DNA of 64,000 nt from Gymnogyps californianus (taxonomy: Eukaryota; Chordata; Aves; Accipitriformes; Cathartidae): positions 11,518,437 to 11,582,436 of the forward strand of contig NC_059475.1 in NCBI RefSeq assembly GCF_018139145.2, read 5' to 3'. A program made the position numbers and the translations under genes. The notes below the pieces were generated by a model. That model searched no databases, was not told where the DNA came from, and was given only the letters and a program-made list of their open reading frames with translations. Of this stretch, positions 1 through 10,078 are shown one piece after another. How positions within the stretch are numbered: position 1 is the first letter of the stretch; each line of letters opens with the position of its first letter.

Positions 1-2459
1 CAGCAGATCAGTATCAGGACAAGGATAAAATCAGACACCTAGTTTAATGACCTGCACAGGAGATGGTACTGCCTCAAGCACCTGAAGTATAACTTTCAAA
101 AACATCACTGTGATTTAAGAGAACAAATTTCATAGACCTTGTGCTCCCCTATAATTTAAATGTTCAAAAAAAGAACCATTTAGGGTTTTTATCACCTAAT
201 TTTCTCCCCAACTATAATGTGAGGCTGGCAGCATTTCTATTCTCCTATTGTTCCTTTTCCTGTTTTTGTTCCAATTAAATTATAGAAGTGGACTGCTTAT
301 GTATTTGTATAATACCTTGCACAAAGGAGTCTCATCTGGATTGTAATACTATACAATAAATCAAAATGAGAAAACCAACCAATTTCTAAATGGCATACAC
401 TTGGATACCTCCAACTTTGTATAAACTCGTAAAAGATGACTTCTAAAGAGACCAGTCCAGAATATTATTACCAGAGACATGAAAGTAAGCGTATTTTTAA
501 TGTATTAAAGCATCTGGAGGTTCTGCTATGAAGTCAGAGTTTTAACACTAGCTTCAGTAAAATCAAGGCTCAAATGAGGAGACAGGGAATTACTGTTCTG
601 CTGTTGAGGAGTGCAGCTTTGATAGTAGGAGAATGTAGTTATAAATGAAATTATATTTTAAACATGATCAGAAAACTGTTGGGAGCAAAGGGCTAATGAA
701 CTATTAATAGTTACTGTAATAAAAGGTTAATCAATTATGTGCTGTTATAAGCAACCCATTAGGCCTGTGAGACACATTAGCCATCTTTTTTCAAACCTTT
801 ATGTCACTTATGGATGTGCTGACAGTCATTAGTAACAAGTACTGTTCATACTTGTTTATAAAAGCAGTTAGTTGTTCGTTAATATTTTATAAACTTCCAT
901 GGGAAATATGACTTATTAATGATTGTTATTTGTCCCTTATCTGGATTGATTTCAGATAAGTTTTGCTTTAAATTGAGAAGTCCAAGGCTAAGTCCTGGAT
1001 TCTATCTAAATTGCCAGGGCTGAAGAATTCGTATTTTGTGACTGCAGGCAGAGTTTACAAAGATTAAAGCAAGTTTAGATAACACTATTATTAAAGACTT
1101 CAGTGATACGTGCTTACTGCTGTCAGTTGCCACTAGATGCGAAGCTGTAACACTGAAGTACAAAGATAGGAAATAGGGAAATAAATGATGCTGTAGACGA
1201 ATGTTCATCGCAGACCAAGCAGGATAATTGACTTATGTGATGGAGCTGTACTAGTATATTCTGTCAATATTTTGTCTTTTATAAAGCTTGAAATTGCTCA
1301 CTGACTGGTTTGTCTAGCAAACTTTCCTGTATTACTAAAAATATTTTTTTCTTAACATGTAAATGTGTACTCTTTCCCACGCAAATACCTTGTGTTATAT
1401 TTTCTAATTTCCAAATGAGTTCTGCTGGGCTAGCCTCCTTTAGTGTTATCACTGGGGAAGTACTTATAAATGGGCCGAAATTTCAGTTAGTTTTCAGAGA
1501 GGCTTAGAAGACTGAGGAGACAGCTTGTTTTTTTGAGTTTCATTGGCAGAGTTTACTGCAGCGTCTATTGGTGCTGGTTTTGTATGTGTTTGAGTATCTG
1601 TAGTTTTTACTGTTTCTATGGAGTACCAACTGATGGAAAGGAAGAAGTCATTCTGCCTTTTGGCAGGACAGTTGCTTGCCTTCTCTCTTGAATACTGGAT
1701 CTTGCTTATAATTCATTTTAAAAGTAACAACCCCAAACCCTAAGACAAATCATCTACTTTTACTTCTATTAAGATATTGAAATGTACATTCAAGATATTG
1801 CAGGGTTTGAATGCTCACACATGTATGTTTCAGAGTAGTAAGTCCTGGTATCTGCTGTGCTTTCTGCACACAGACAGGATAACCCTAGTGTAGGGATCAG
1901 TTGTGGAGGGTGACTGCATACTACAATATGATCCACAGCATTTGTTACTTCTTGCTTTCACTAGATAGGAAGTACTTAAAATAATTTTAGTATCTTAATT
2001 AACAGGTGCCTCATTGTTCCTAATACTGGTCATGCTAATGTTACATTTCTGTCTTGAGACTATCAAAAGAAAATGATTTCATTTAGTATGAAAGTCCCTA
2101 TCTAATAGGAACAGAAGAGATTCATCTATTGTGTGCCTTCTCTCAAATGAGTGTGATTTCATACTGAGAGGTATTTGCCTTTTTAGTGTGTTTCCAAAAG
2201 TGTATGCAAAATGGGAGGTGAAGAGAGGAAAGCAGCATGGATATGCTGAACTAAATTGTGAGTTACTGATATTGTTCCTGATGCTGAAGCTAATTCTGGA
2301 CAGGGTATACTCTGATATAGTGTCTTCCTGTGGAAGTGGGGAGGCGATGGATGGATACTGGGGCTTGCTGGTGTGGATGCAAGCAACAATTAGCTATTAA
2401 TAATATAACCTCCCCAGGGAGGGGGCACGCAAACAGGCTAAAAGACAAACATAGTGTAA
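1..2459. other. 5' intergenic region upstream of GALNT18
   Basis: AT-rich single-copy-looking DNA with few CpGs. No exon with plausible splice sites, no RNA gene and no recognisable transposable element was seen. Open frames here (for example 2131-2400) are short and match no family I know. Because it lies just upstream of the GALNT18 CpG island it may hold distal regulatory sequence, but no specific site can be named with confidence. Confidence 0.6.
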
Positions 2460-2689
2460 TAGTGGGTGGTCGCCGGGTGTCTGGAGCTGCGGAACCGATA
2501 GCTCCGATGAGCCAAAGGCTTGTCTCCGGTGTCACCCCCTCCAGGCAAATGGATGACTTTCTGTGTGAGCATATATCTTAATGATACCGGCTGCTCTCTC
2601 CAGCCAAGCAGCCGAGCGTTCACCTAGCAGCAAACGGGAACTGGCTGCTGCTTCTTCCTATCTAGGCTGGAAATTCTTTGCAGCCAGCT

Positions 2690-2900
2690 ACAGAAATAGC
2701 AGGGAGGCCGCCGTCCCCGCCCTCCCGCCCCGGCTTGCAGCACGGCGGAGGGGCCCCAGCGCCCCTCTGTGTGTGTGTGCGCGCGAGGAGCAGGTGGGCC
2801 CCGCGGTAACCCCGCCCCGCGCGGGTCCCCGTCGGCCATACGGTGATGGCAGCGATCTCCGTGCCAGAGCAGGCTCTTTATTGGAGGAGGGGGCTGTCAA
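2690..2900 (+). promoter_or_regulatory. Probable GALNT18 core/proximal promoter
   Basis: Seen in the sequence: clustered GC boxes of the CCGCCC/CCCCGCCCC type at 2716-2731 and 2810-2820, an inverted CCAAT box (ATTGG) at 2880-2884, and a short GT/GC alternating run at 2768-2786. No TATA box is obvious at a fitting distance, as is usual for CpG-island promoters. The arrangement points to transcription starting somewhere about 2900-3100. That would give a 5' UTR of roughly 300-450 nt before the ATG at 3376. The start-site position is inference. Confidence 0.5.
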
Positions 2901-2949
2901 TCCGCGGCCGAGCAAGCCCCACTCTCCGGCAAGCTGCTCCCAAGGTCTG

Positions 2950-3375
2950 ATTCTGGAGCTGTGGCCGGTTGCGATGGGAAGCGGCGTCGGAGGGAACAAA
3001 GTTTGCAACACTTGGGCACTTGGCTGCTGGCGTCCTTGATGCCCCTGGCAGGAGCCGGCGCCTAAAAGCAGCGGGCAGCCGGGCGGCTGGCACGCCTTGC
3101 TGGTCTGCTGTCGGCACTGCTATCGCAAAGTTTCAGCTATTTCAATGTACTCAAATCCAGGATTCTAATTGTCAGCCCTCCCCACCCCCACCTCTCCTTC
3201 TAGGTAGGCGACAAATATTTTTATTCTGTGGATTAGAGAACTTTTTGCATGGAAATTTACTGATTTCTGAGTGGTCTCCGTTTCGGGGAAAGGGGGGAAA
3301 GGATTTATTTTCATCGCAGTTTATTTCTGTTTTCTGGATCACAGGATTTTTGGAGCTATATGGAGGGATCTCAGG
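2950..3375 (+). other. Presumed GALNT18 5' UTR with short upstream ORFs
   Basis: This stretch lies between the GC-box/CCAAT cluster and the GALNT18 start codon. The GALNT18 frame is open back to 3271, where it meets a TGA at 3268-3270. There is no in-frame ATG in that stretch, so 3376 is the first usable ATG of the frame. Short upstream ORFs are visible at 3039-3065, 3145-3168 and 3249-3263, plus an overlapping one at 3360-3440. A pyrimidine-rich tract ending in CAG at 3344, and an AG|GTAGGC donor-like site at 3203/3204, leave open a 141 bp 5' UTR intron. The 5' border is not determined. Confidence 0.45.
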
Positions 3376-3440
3376 ATGGTGTGCACCAGGAAAACCAAAA
3401 CTTTAGTGTCCACTTGCGTGATTTTGAGTGGAATGACTAA
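3360..3440 (+). promoter_or_regulatory. Overlapping upstream ORF (26 codons) across the GALNT18 start
   Basis: An ATG at 3360 opens a 26-codon frame ending with TAA at 3438-3440. It is shifted relative to GALNT18 and runs over its start codon at 3376. Context of this ATG is weak to moderate (T at -3, G at +4). Context of the GALNT18 ATG is strong (A at -3, G at +4). A ribosome that starts at 3360 cannot easily start again at 3376, so the uORF could dampen translation. Whether it is in the mRNA depends on the real start site, although it also lies downstream of the possible acceptor at 3344. Confidence 0.5.
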
Positions 3441-3610
3441 CATCGTCTGCCTGCTGTACGTGGGCTGGGTCACCAACTACATTGCCAGTGTTTATGTGAA
3501 AGTGCAGGAGCCGATCTCAGAAAAAAAGTTAGAGGAAGACAAAGGGGACACTTTAAGGATTATAGAAAGGCTGGACCATTTGGAAAATGTCATCAAGCAG
3601 CACATCCAAG
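3376..3610 (+). CDS. GALNT18: GALNT18 coding exon 1 (polypeptide N-acetylgalactosaminyltransferase 18), 5' part only
   Basis: The exon encodes the first 78 residues plus one base (phase 1) before a GT donor at 3611 (CCAAG|GTACCA). The peptide begins MVCTRKTKTLVSTCVILSG, which I recognise as the distinctive N-terminus of vertebrate GALNT18. It differs from the other Y-subfamily members GALNT8, GALNT9 and GALNT17. Residues 1-9 are a short basic cytoplasmic tail. Residues about 10-32 are a hydrophobic signal anchor (type II membrane protein). Residues about 45-78 are a charged, helix-prone stem with leucine/isoleucine spacing suggestive of a coiled coil (LEEDKGDTLRIIERLDHLEN). The glycosyltransferase A-type catalytic domain and ricin-type lectin domain lie in later exons outside the window. 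Family knowledge: GALNTs start mucin-type O-glycosylation in the secretory pathway by moving GalNAc from UDP-GalNAc to Ser/Thr. Y-subfamily members have weak or undetected peptide activity in vitro. The start is chosen for its strong Kozak context, the lack of an upstream in-frame ATG, and agreement with the known N-terminus. Confidence 0.93.
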
Positions 3611-4200
3611 GTACCACCTTACCCCCCGCTTGCTTTCCCTCCCCACCCCGCCGCTTGCCGTGTGCAGTCTCCATCCCCTCCCGCCGCGTTTGTTGTGTGC
3701 GCCTGTGACATTTCTGTCGCGATCGGGGAGAGCCATTCCTCAGCCCGGAAGAGCCGGGGGCTGCGCGGAGGCTGCGGTGCGTGTGGGAGTCCCCGGCGGT
3801 CCCCTCCCGGTGCCTGGCGAGAGGAGCGGCGCAGGCGGGCGGCGGGGGGGGACGACCTGCCCCGCTCCCCTCCCTCCGCACGGGGCGGCCTCCGCACAGG
3901 CTGGCGAACGGGGGCCGCCGCCTGCGGGAAGTCGCCCCCACCCCGCGGAGAGCGGGCCGTGGGCGCCGGGGCGGCAGGGGGCGGCTCGGTGGCGGGGCGA
4001 GCCGGGCGGCGGAGGGCTCCGGGGCGGCTCGGCCCGAGCACCCGGGCGCTGGGCAGCGGCGGCAGCGGCGGCAGCGGCAGCCCCGCCGGGCTGGGCTCGG
4101 CCTGGTGGTGTAATAAACCTGATCTCAGCTCGGTGCCTGTCTGTGTCTTGCTGAAGTAGGGGGTCCGTGGGGAGGGCTCGGCGCGAAGGGCAGGGGAGCC
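3611..4200 (+). promoter_or_regulatory. Very GC-rich start of intron 1
   Basis: This block directly follows the exon 1 donor and has the highest CpG density of the window. Runs of C and G could form G-quadruplexes on one strand. Long open frames on both strands here (up to about 196 codons) are the usual by-product of high GC and lack of stops, not genes. It may hold downstream promoter elements or an antisense start. Confidence 0.6.
4052..4080. repeat. GGCAGC/GGC short tandem repeat
   Basis: Repeated GGCAGC and GGC units lie inside the CpG island portion of intron 1. The tract is short (under 30 bp) and imperfect; such tracts are often length-variable. Confidence 0.8.
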
Positions 4201-5662
4201 TCTTCCCATCTGGCTGTTACCGTCATTGTTTTTTATTTGTTATTTTTCTTTTCCGAAGTGGGTTGCTGCGAGGGGAATTTTTGTTCTCCCTGTGTAAGCC
4301 TGACTGCTAATCCGTGCTGAGAGTCTGTGTGTGTCCGGGTGTGCTCAAGGTTTTCCCTTAGTGCTGCTGTAGTGCTGGGAGCCACTTGGGATTATAACTG
4401 GGGCAATCTCTCATTTGTGTAATGCCTTTTTAATTTCATCTCCTTTTAATGGGAGCTCTGGGAGAAAGGTTGAAGTGGGCAAGCGGTAGGGGAGAACATG
4501 ATTATTTCCTGGGAGTTTGGGATTTTACATGACTTTGCTTTGCTGGGTGATCTTTAGTGTCTTCCTTTATATTTTCATTATCTGCATGGCATCATATAGT
4601 CATTCCCTCAGTCTGCTAAGTGGGTTGGATAGTAAAGAGGCTGAGGGCAGGGGTAGATGAGAGCTCTTACAAAATCTAGAGGGACCATGTTTCTCTGCTT
4701 TTGCATAACCTCTACTGAATATTCAAATCCCAATTCTAGTCACTCCTAAATCTGAAAAGGGAGAGCAAACCATTTGGTAAAGGATACCTATTACCAGTGC
4801 AAAAAATCTCGCTTGCTTCTAGGCAGCTTTGGCCAACTGATCTTCTGGGAATACGAAGAAAGGTGGAGAAGGCAGGGTGGCTAATCCCGTGTGAATTGGG
4901 CTTCCCTTGTTTGTCAATACTCATAAGTTTGCAGCACTATTGAAGCCCAGCTACTTTGCTGTGATTTGTATTAATATTTTTTTTAAATATGACACATCAC
5001 CATTCAGTTTGTATATGCCTTCACTTCTCAGTCTAGTCGTCTTGGGTAAATTAGTAAAATACTACTTTTTTTTTCTGGTGGATGAGTTATAGCAGCTCCT
5101 GCAAGTTTTAAATTCTCTCATGCAGTCCTTAAGTTTTTCTTGATTCCTGAAATGGATTTTAAAAAGGAAATATATTCTTGTCTGTGTGCCAGTGGAGTGC
5201 ACTGTGGAAGCATGTATGAAGGCAGGGATTTTTCACAAGGCGCTGTTAAGAGTTAGATACATGAAATTAATTGACTTTCCATATGAGGTTGGAGCATAAC
5301 TCCTTCAGGTTTGTTAGTGTGAAGCTCAGATACTCTTATTTTTTTTCAAGGAAAATAACGATGTCCATATAGGCATGTTCCTTTGGTCAGTGGTTCTTCT
5401 CAGAGTAGTAGAGAAAGGTATACTTAAATCAGGGGAGAGTATAGCATGGATTAGAGCATAAACTTTTTTTGTGACTTTTTGTGACTATGCATAAACCAAA
5501 CCAGAAGATATTTTCCTTAAATAACATTTGTATGAAAGTTGAAGAGAGTCTTCTAAAAATAATTAAGTGAACAGTTTGGTGATAAATACTAAAATATATT
5601 TAGGGGAAAAAAATAAAGTTTACAAAGTTCTCACACCCCATTGAAACCACTTACTCTTTAAG

Positions 5663-5686
5663 ATAAATAAATAAATAAAATAAAAA
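5663..5686. repeat. ATAA microsatellite
   Basis: Four to five tandem ATAA units followed by A-rich sequence. Confidence 0.85.
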
Positions 5687-6884
5687 TCACAGATCATTAT
5701 CCCTAAGTGGATCTTCTGTGCTTTTACTTGCCAAATGATAACAACTGGGGTTCACGAGGAACTCCTGTGGCAGAGATTGCAGAATAAGATGTTATTTTAA
5801 TCAGATTTTGCTTAGCACTGTGAGATGCTGTGAATTCTGGGTCATAGTGCAGAACTCACTGAAGTCATTGGAAGGAATATCCCAAGCTTGACTGGGTTTG
5901 GGATGAGCTTGAAGGTCAGCTTTAAGAAATGATAAGTTTGAGATTCATTGCCATAAATTGGGTAAACCAGCTGCCATAATGGTTCTGGACAAGGTTATAA
6001 GGATTATCTGTAGTTTGCTATTAAACTTTTCCTTGAACCACTTTTTTTTTTTGTATTGGAGAGAGGTATCAATAGCTCAGATGTTCTGCAGTGCTGAACA
6101 GGCATGAAATTAGCAAGGGTAATAGAATTGCATTCCATAGGATATCCTGCAAATACCAGAGCGCTTTAACTGCCACATTTTACACATGGGGTTACGCTAA
6201 TATTTCATTTTAATTTGTTTTCTGATTGCATTGTTTAATTAGGTGCAATCTGGGAATTCCTTTAGCATATAAATTGCAGTCTTGTAATATTTTATCAAGT
6301 GTCCTGGAAATGAGAAGGAATAAGAGGTGCCTTCATATAAAACACTTTTCAAAGTATGTATTTTTAAAAAGACATTTTCATGGAAAGAAAAGTATCAGAC
6401 TGAAAAGAGATTTCCAGATAAGAGAAGTTCAGAGAGAATGAAAGTATGCATGCCTCATGTTCGGAAAGAACAGTATGGAAAGGAAAATATTAGTATTGGT
6501 ACTGGTATTGGCCAAGAATGGAAAAGCTTGGATGCATGAGTGTGTACCTGCCGTATTGCACATCTTACACCACTGTGTATTCACACTTCTGCAAATGTTG
6601 AGGGATATCATTTCTCTGCACACATTTTCTGGGTGCTGGAAATGGAATAAGAGCATGTGTGTCTGCTCTACCTGTGTGGTACTTCTCTGCTTCCTTCTTT
6701 CCTCATTATGTGTTAATTTATGCCTTGTAGCCTATGGGTGTGCTGCGCAAGAGTCATGCGTCTGTATACTGACTTCTGTGGTAGGCAGTTTGAGGCAGGA
6801 TTGGCAGCATTGCAGTCTAGTTGGGCAATATGGAACACAGAAAGAAGTATTTTGTGGAGAGGAAGTGTGATGCTGGAACTTGAG

Positions 6885-6985
6885 CTTAAGCCTGGGAATC
6901 ACGAATTCTTGGCTTGTGGCCTGCCACAGTTTACAAGATGGTTTTGGTCAAATCACTTTACCTTTTTACAATGATGATGACCTGC
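6885..6985 (+). repeat. Possible old MIR/L3-like SINE or LINE fragment
   Basis: The order 'cctgggaatcac ... ggcttgtggcctgccac ... ttttggtcaaatcactttacc' resembles the mid-part of MIR-type/L3 consensus sequences. There an order of 'cctgggttc...', 'ctgccac' and 'gggcaagtcacttaacc' is expected. Divergence is high, so the match rests on pattern memory and could be chance. Confidence 0.35.
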
Positions 6986-7068
6986 ATGCTTTCCTATGGC
7001 AGTGTGTTGTGGTGGTTGTGGTGTTAATTACATCTGAATGCTACATGGCTAGTAATAAAGAGATTCTG

Positions 7069-7092
7069 CCCCCCCCCCCCCCCCCCCCCCCC
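7069..7092. repeat. Poly-C tract (24 C)
   Basis: An uninterrupted run of C on the + strand. It is one of three long poly-C runs in this intron (see also 18532-18565 and 24175-24200). Confidence 0.95.
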
Positions 7093-7206
7093 AATCTTTA
7101 GTAGCAGGCATATGTTTTATACTAGCAGGCAACCCACTGAGAGAAACTTTTAGTTTCCTCTTCCTTTTGAGATTGCAAACAAGATGGTGTATTTTTTGAG
7201 ATTAAT

Positions 7207-7240
7207 TGTGTGTGTGTGTGTGTGTGTTTTTGCGTGTGTG
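7207..7240. repeat. TG dinucleotide microsatellite
   Basis: Ten TG units at 7207-7227, followed by a short T run and a second small GTGTGTG piece. Confidence 0.95.
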
Positions 7241-10024
7241 AAAGAAACCGAGGAAAAGACCAGTGGATAGTTTTATGCAAAATGCAGTCCTTTTTAATAT
7301 CTAACAAAGGTGTGTGGCACACGTATAATCTAGTGCTATTGAGCTTTATTACCAGAAAGTATACTTTAAAGGGCTAAGGTTAATGAATATTGTGTGAAAT
7401 GAACTATCTGTGGTTCCAACCTAGGATTTGAAATCAGTTTTTCTCAATTTTATTTGAAAACAGTATATTCTGTTGAGTTCACAAGGAACATACCGGTTCA
7501 AAAAACCCCAAACACTCTCATTTTATTAAAATCAATACAAGAGTGCTTCAGACAGATCACAACACATTGTTCATCTTAATAATGCATCATGCATTGGCTC
7601 TGTCACTAAAAAACTGCCCTAAGTGCATGTGCAGTTGGAAGATCATGTGAGCAGGCAGGCTGCTCTTAATCAGATACTTAGTTTGTAACAATGACAAGAG
7701 GAAAAACACTAGCAAGAAGGGAGCAACTTATTGTTTTCCGCAGCCTAGCTTTGGGCCATCATAGGTGATGAGATGAACCTTTTTCTTGAAAAGCTATGCT
7801 ATGGTTAAGCTGATATCACTTAAAACACCTCATGCATACCGTCCTGTTTGTCTTATTATGCAATATCATTGTAATATTTTTCAGCCTTCGTAGTTCTAAT
7901 CAGATGATGTTTGCATTCCAGCATTATCTTAAAAGATTATGGACTATGAAGTCTATGAAATGAACTTGCTTCCTTGCCCCACCCCCGGGACCTAAACAGA
8001 ATTAATAAATTACATGCAGTTAATACATAGAGTAGATCTAAGTTAAAGTTGTAAACACACAGTTCATTTCTGGACCTTGAATTCTTAGTTAAGATCAAGG
8101 GATGATTGCTAAGACATCTGTGTTGTACTAGGACTTTGGTCCCTCGTCTTTGCAAGCTGCTGCATCTGTTGTCATAAATGGAATGTCAAGCACTGTGTGG
8201 ACTCATTTGGGAAAATTTGTAAGAGAGATGTATGTGTTATCTCTCAACCTGCTGCTTAGGATGATTTGTTCTGTGGATTTACTTCAGCTAATGTTAGGTA
8301 TCCCATAGCTGGATATCTAATCACCCTCTGTGGTCAGTTGGGGGAGGGAGAGATCTCCAGTGTGTGATTCGTTCCCTGTGTCTTAGACAGGTGTTAGGGT
8401 GGAATGATTTGCTTTCAGAAGTTGCGTATTTTGAGTTTGGGAACTAGGTCAACCCAGATTCTTAATTTTAGCCATCTGAAGGTTTGGGTGAGTAAAGTCC
8501 GTGTTTCATATCTGCCCTTTATTTATTTCTTGATCTCAAACGTAAGGAAGAATGTAGTATATAAACCTTTGGTTTGTGATAGCTGTCCTTTGCAGCCTGG
8601 CTAGCTAGCTGGGTTCCATAAAGTCAGGCTCACTAGGATTCGCATGGCCATTCCACCATGTCTCTTACTCTTGTGGTACTTCCCTTTTGGGAATAATTAA
8701 TTGTTAAATCCCCCCAGCTTATTTCCCTCAAGCTCAAAAGCAATTAGGCATGTTTGTCACTCACTGCAGTGTATTTATTCTACTGAGAAACAAATCAGCA
8801 GTAGACAGTAGCCCTGGGAACACAGCTCTTGCTCCACTACAGAGGGCCCTATATTCACAGTCTCTGTACAAGTAGAGAGACCTGCTGTCCCAATGTAACT
8901 AATTGCAAGAGAAGGAACTACTTGGATATGTAAGACATGCAGGACTAATCCCATTATTTTTTCTCTTTAGTCTGTGACTCTCAAGTCATTCTAGATTGCT
9001 GCATGTCAGTGCAGATTAATTTGAATTTAACTTTCATGTTCTTCCATGCTTAGGAATAGGTGCACTAAAGAAAAGCTTAATATAGTGATTTCAGCTAGAA
9101 GACTTAAATTGCTGTAAATTTTCAAGTATTGCTGGAGGTGCAGGTATTTGAAGGACCATCTGCTGAAGACTTAATGATGTTAGTTATGTTGACTACAACT
9201 TGATAATTTATTATTACTATTATTAAAGTTGATTTTTAAAGCTAGCTCTTAATATCTTTAGTTCTCTTCTAACTATATTCTTTCTTGGTGGTTCTTCCAC
9301 TGAGGATTTATTTTGGCCACTGCATCCTAACCATAGCAAAACTGGGGAGTGGTAGTCTAGCCTTATTAAGGTAACTGTATTTTGTTACTGGAGATTGAAT
9401 GATTCCTTTCATGATTAAAGTTGTTTTTTTCAGAATGAGTTATTTTTCCTTTTTTTTCCCTGATTGTCAGCTAGATTGCTCTATCAATTCTTCAGGTTTC
9501 TACAATGGGAATAGCATACCAGTTGTAATTTTTTTTGAGATTGTGTTTTTTGAGCCAGAAACAAGAAAAGTTTTATTTGGCTACAAAGTGAGAGTGAACA
9601 GTAGCTTTGTAGTTGGGTAGGGAATTGACCTGGATTCTGTTTCCTTCAATCTAGGCAATTTCTGTAGTCCACATGAAAGTCTTCAACAAAAGGTTAAAAA
9701 AATGAATCAGGAGCAGAGGCTGGAAACTGTGGCTTCTGTGCCCTCCACAAGTTCTCTTATTGCTAAGCTAGAGAATTTTGCCTTTTCTCTCTGAAGAAGT
9801 TCACTTTTGTTAAAGTTTGTTATCTGTGCATAATGAATGGCACAGCTTCAGTGGAAAGAGTGGATTGTGTACTGCAATCTTTGAGCAGATGATTTATGGG
9901 CTGTGCAGAGATGGAGATAGCTATTCTGCTTAAGGTTCTGGACTCAGCTCAGTGCTTCATTTATGCTGGCTAGATGTCACTTTGGAAAATGTTGCTCAGG
10001 TTGACACAAGCAGCCTGCAGCTGT

Positions 10025-10078
10025 GCAGAGATTCAAACTTAGGTCTTTTGACTTTCTGCTAGACTGTTATTCCCATTT
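10025..10078 (-). repeat. Possible old L3/MIR-like fragment, reverse orientation
   Basis: The order 'gcagagattcaaacttaggtc' then 'ctgctagactgttattcccatttta' resembles, in opposite orientation, the 'gctagcctggga...acctgggttcaattc' block of old amniote L3/MIR-like repeats. The match is short and degraded. Confidence 0.3.

Larger units (their letters stand above)
2460..4200. promoter_or_regulatory. CpG island spanning the GALNT18 promoter, exon 1 and start of intron 1
   Basis: CpG dinucleotides are sparse before about 2460 and after about 4210. Between those points they are dense, especially 2690-2850 and 3640-4110. The flanking DNA is clearly AT-rich, so the island stands out by eye. Exon 1 (3376-3610) lies inside it, which fits a CpG-island promoter of a broadly regulated vertebrate gene. 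The downstream part, inside intron 1, is more GC-rich than the upstream part. It includes a run of GGCAGC/GGC units at 4052-4080. Exact borders would need a windowed observed/expected CpG calculation. Confidence 0.85.
4211..7068. other. Intron 1 stretch, mostly unique sequence
   Basis: AT-rich, no exon recognised. It holds a short ATAA microsatellite (5663-5686). The longest ATG-led frame begins at 6457 (137 codons) and has no recognisable domain. Its composition looks like chance, so it is not called a gene. Confidence 0.6.

Noticed and set aside
3271..3375. N-terminal extension of GALNT18 upstream of 3376
   Set aside because: The frame is open to 3271 but begins with GTG after a TGA and has no ATG. 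The conserved GALNT18 N-terminus starts at 3376.
3587..4209. Long overlapping open frames on both strands (up to 190-196 codons) in the CpG island
   Set aside because: High G+C removes stop codons by chance. The frames are Pro/Arg/Gly/Ala-rich on both strands, match no family, and begin inside or beyond the GALNT18 exon donor.
5850..5878. Short match to old amniote repeat ('cactgaagtcattgga')
   Set aside because: Under 30 bp; too short to call against chance.
6457..6870. 137-codon ATG-led + strand frame
   Set aside because: No family recognised. Low-complexity hydrophobic/Cys composition from TG-rich DNA, and it overlaps a possible old repeat at its end.
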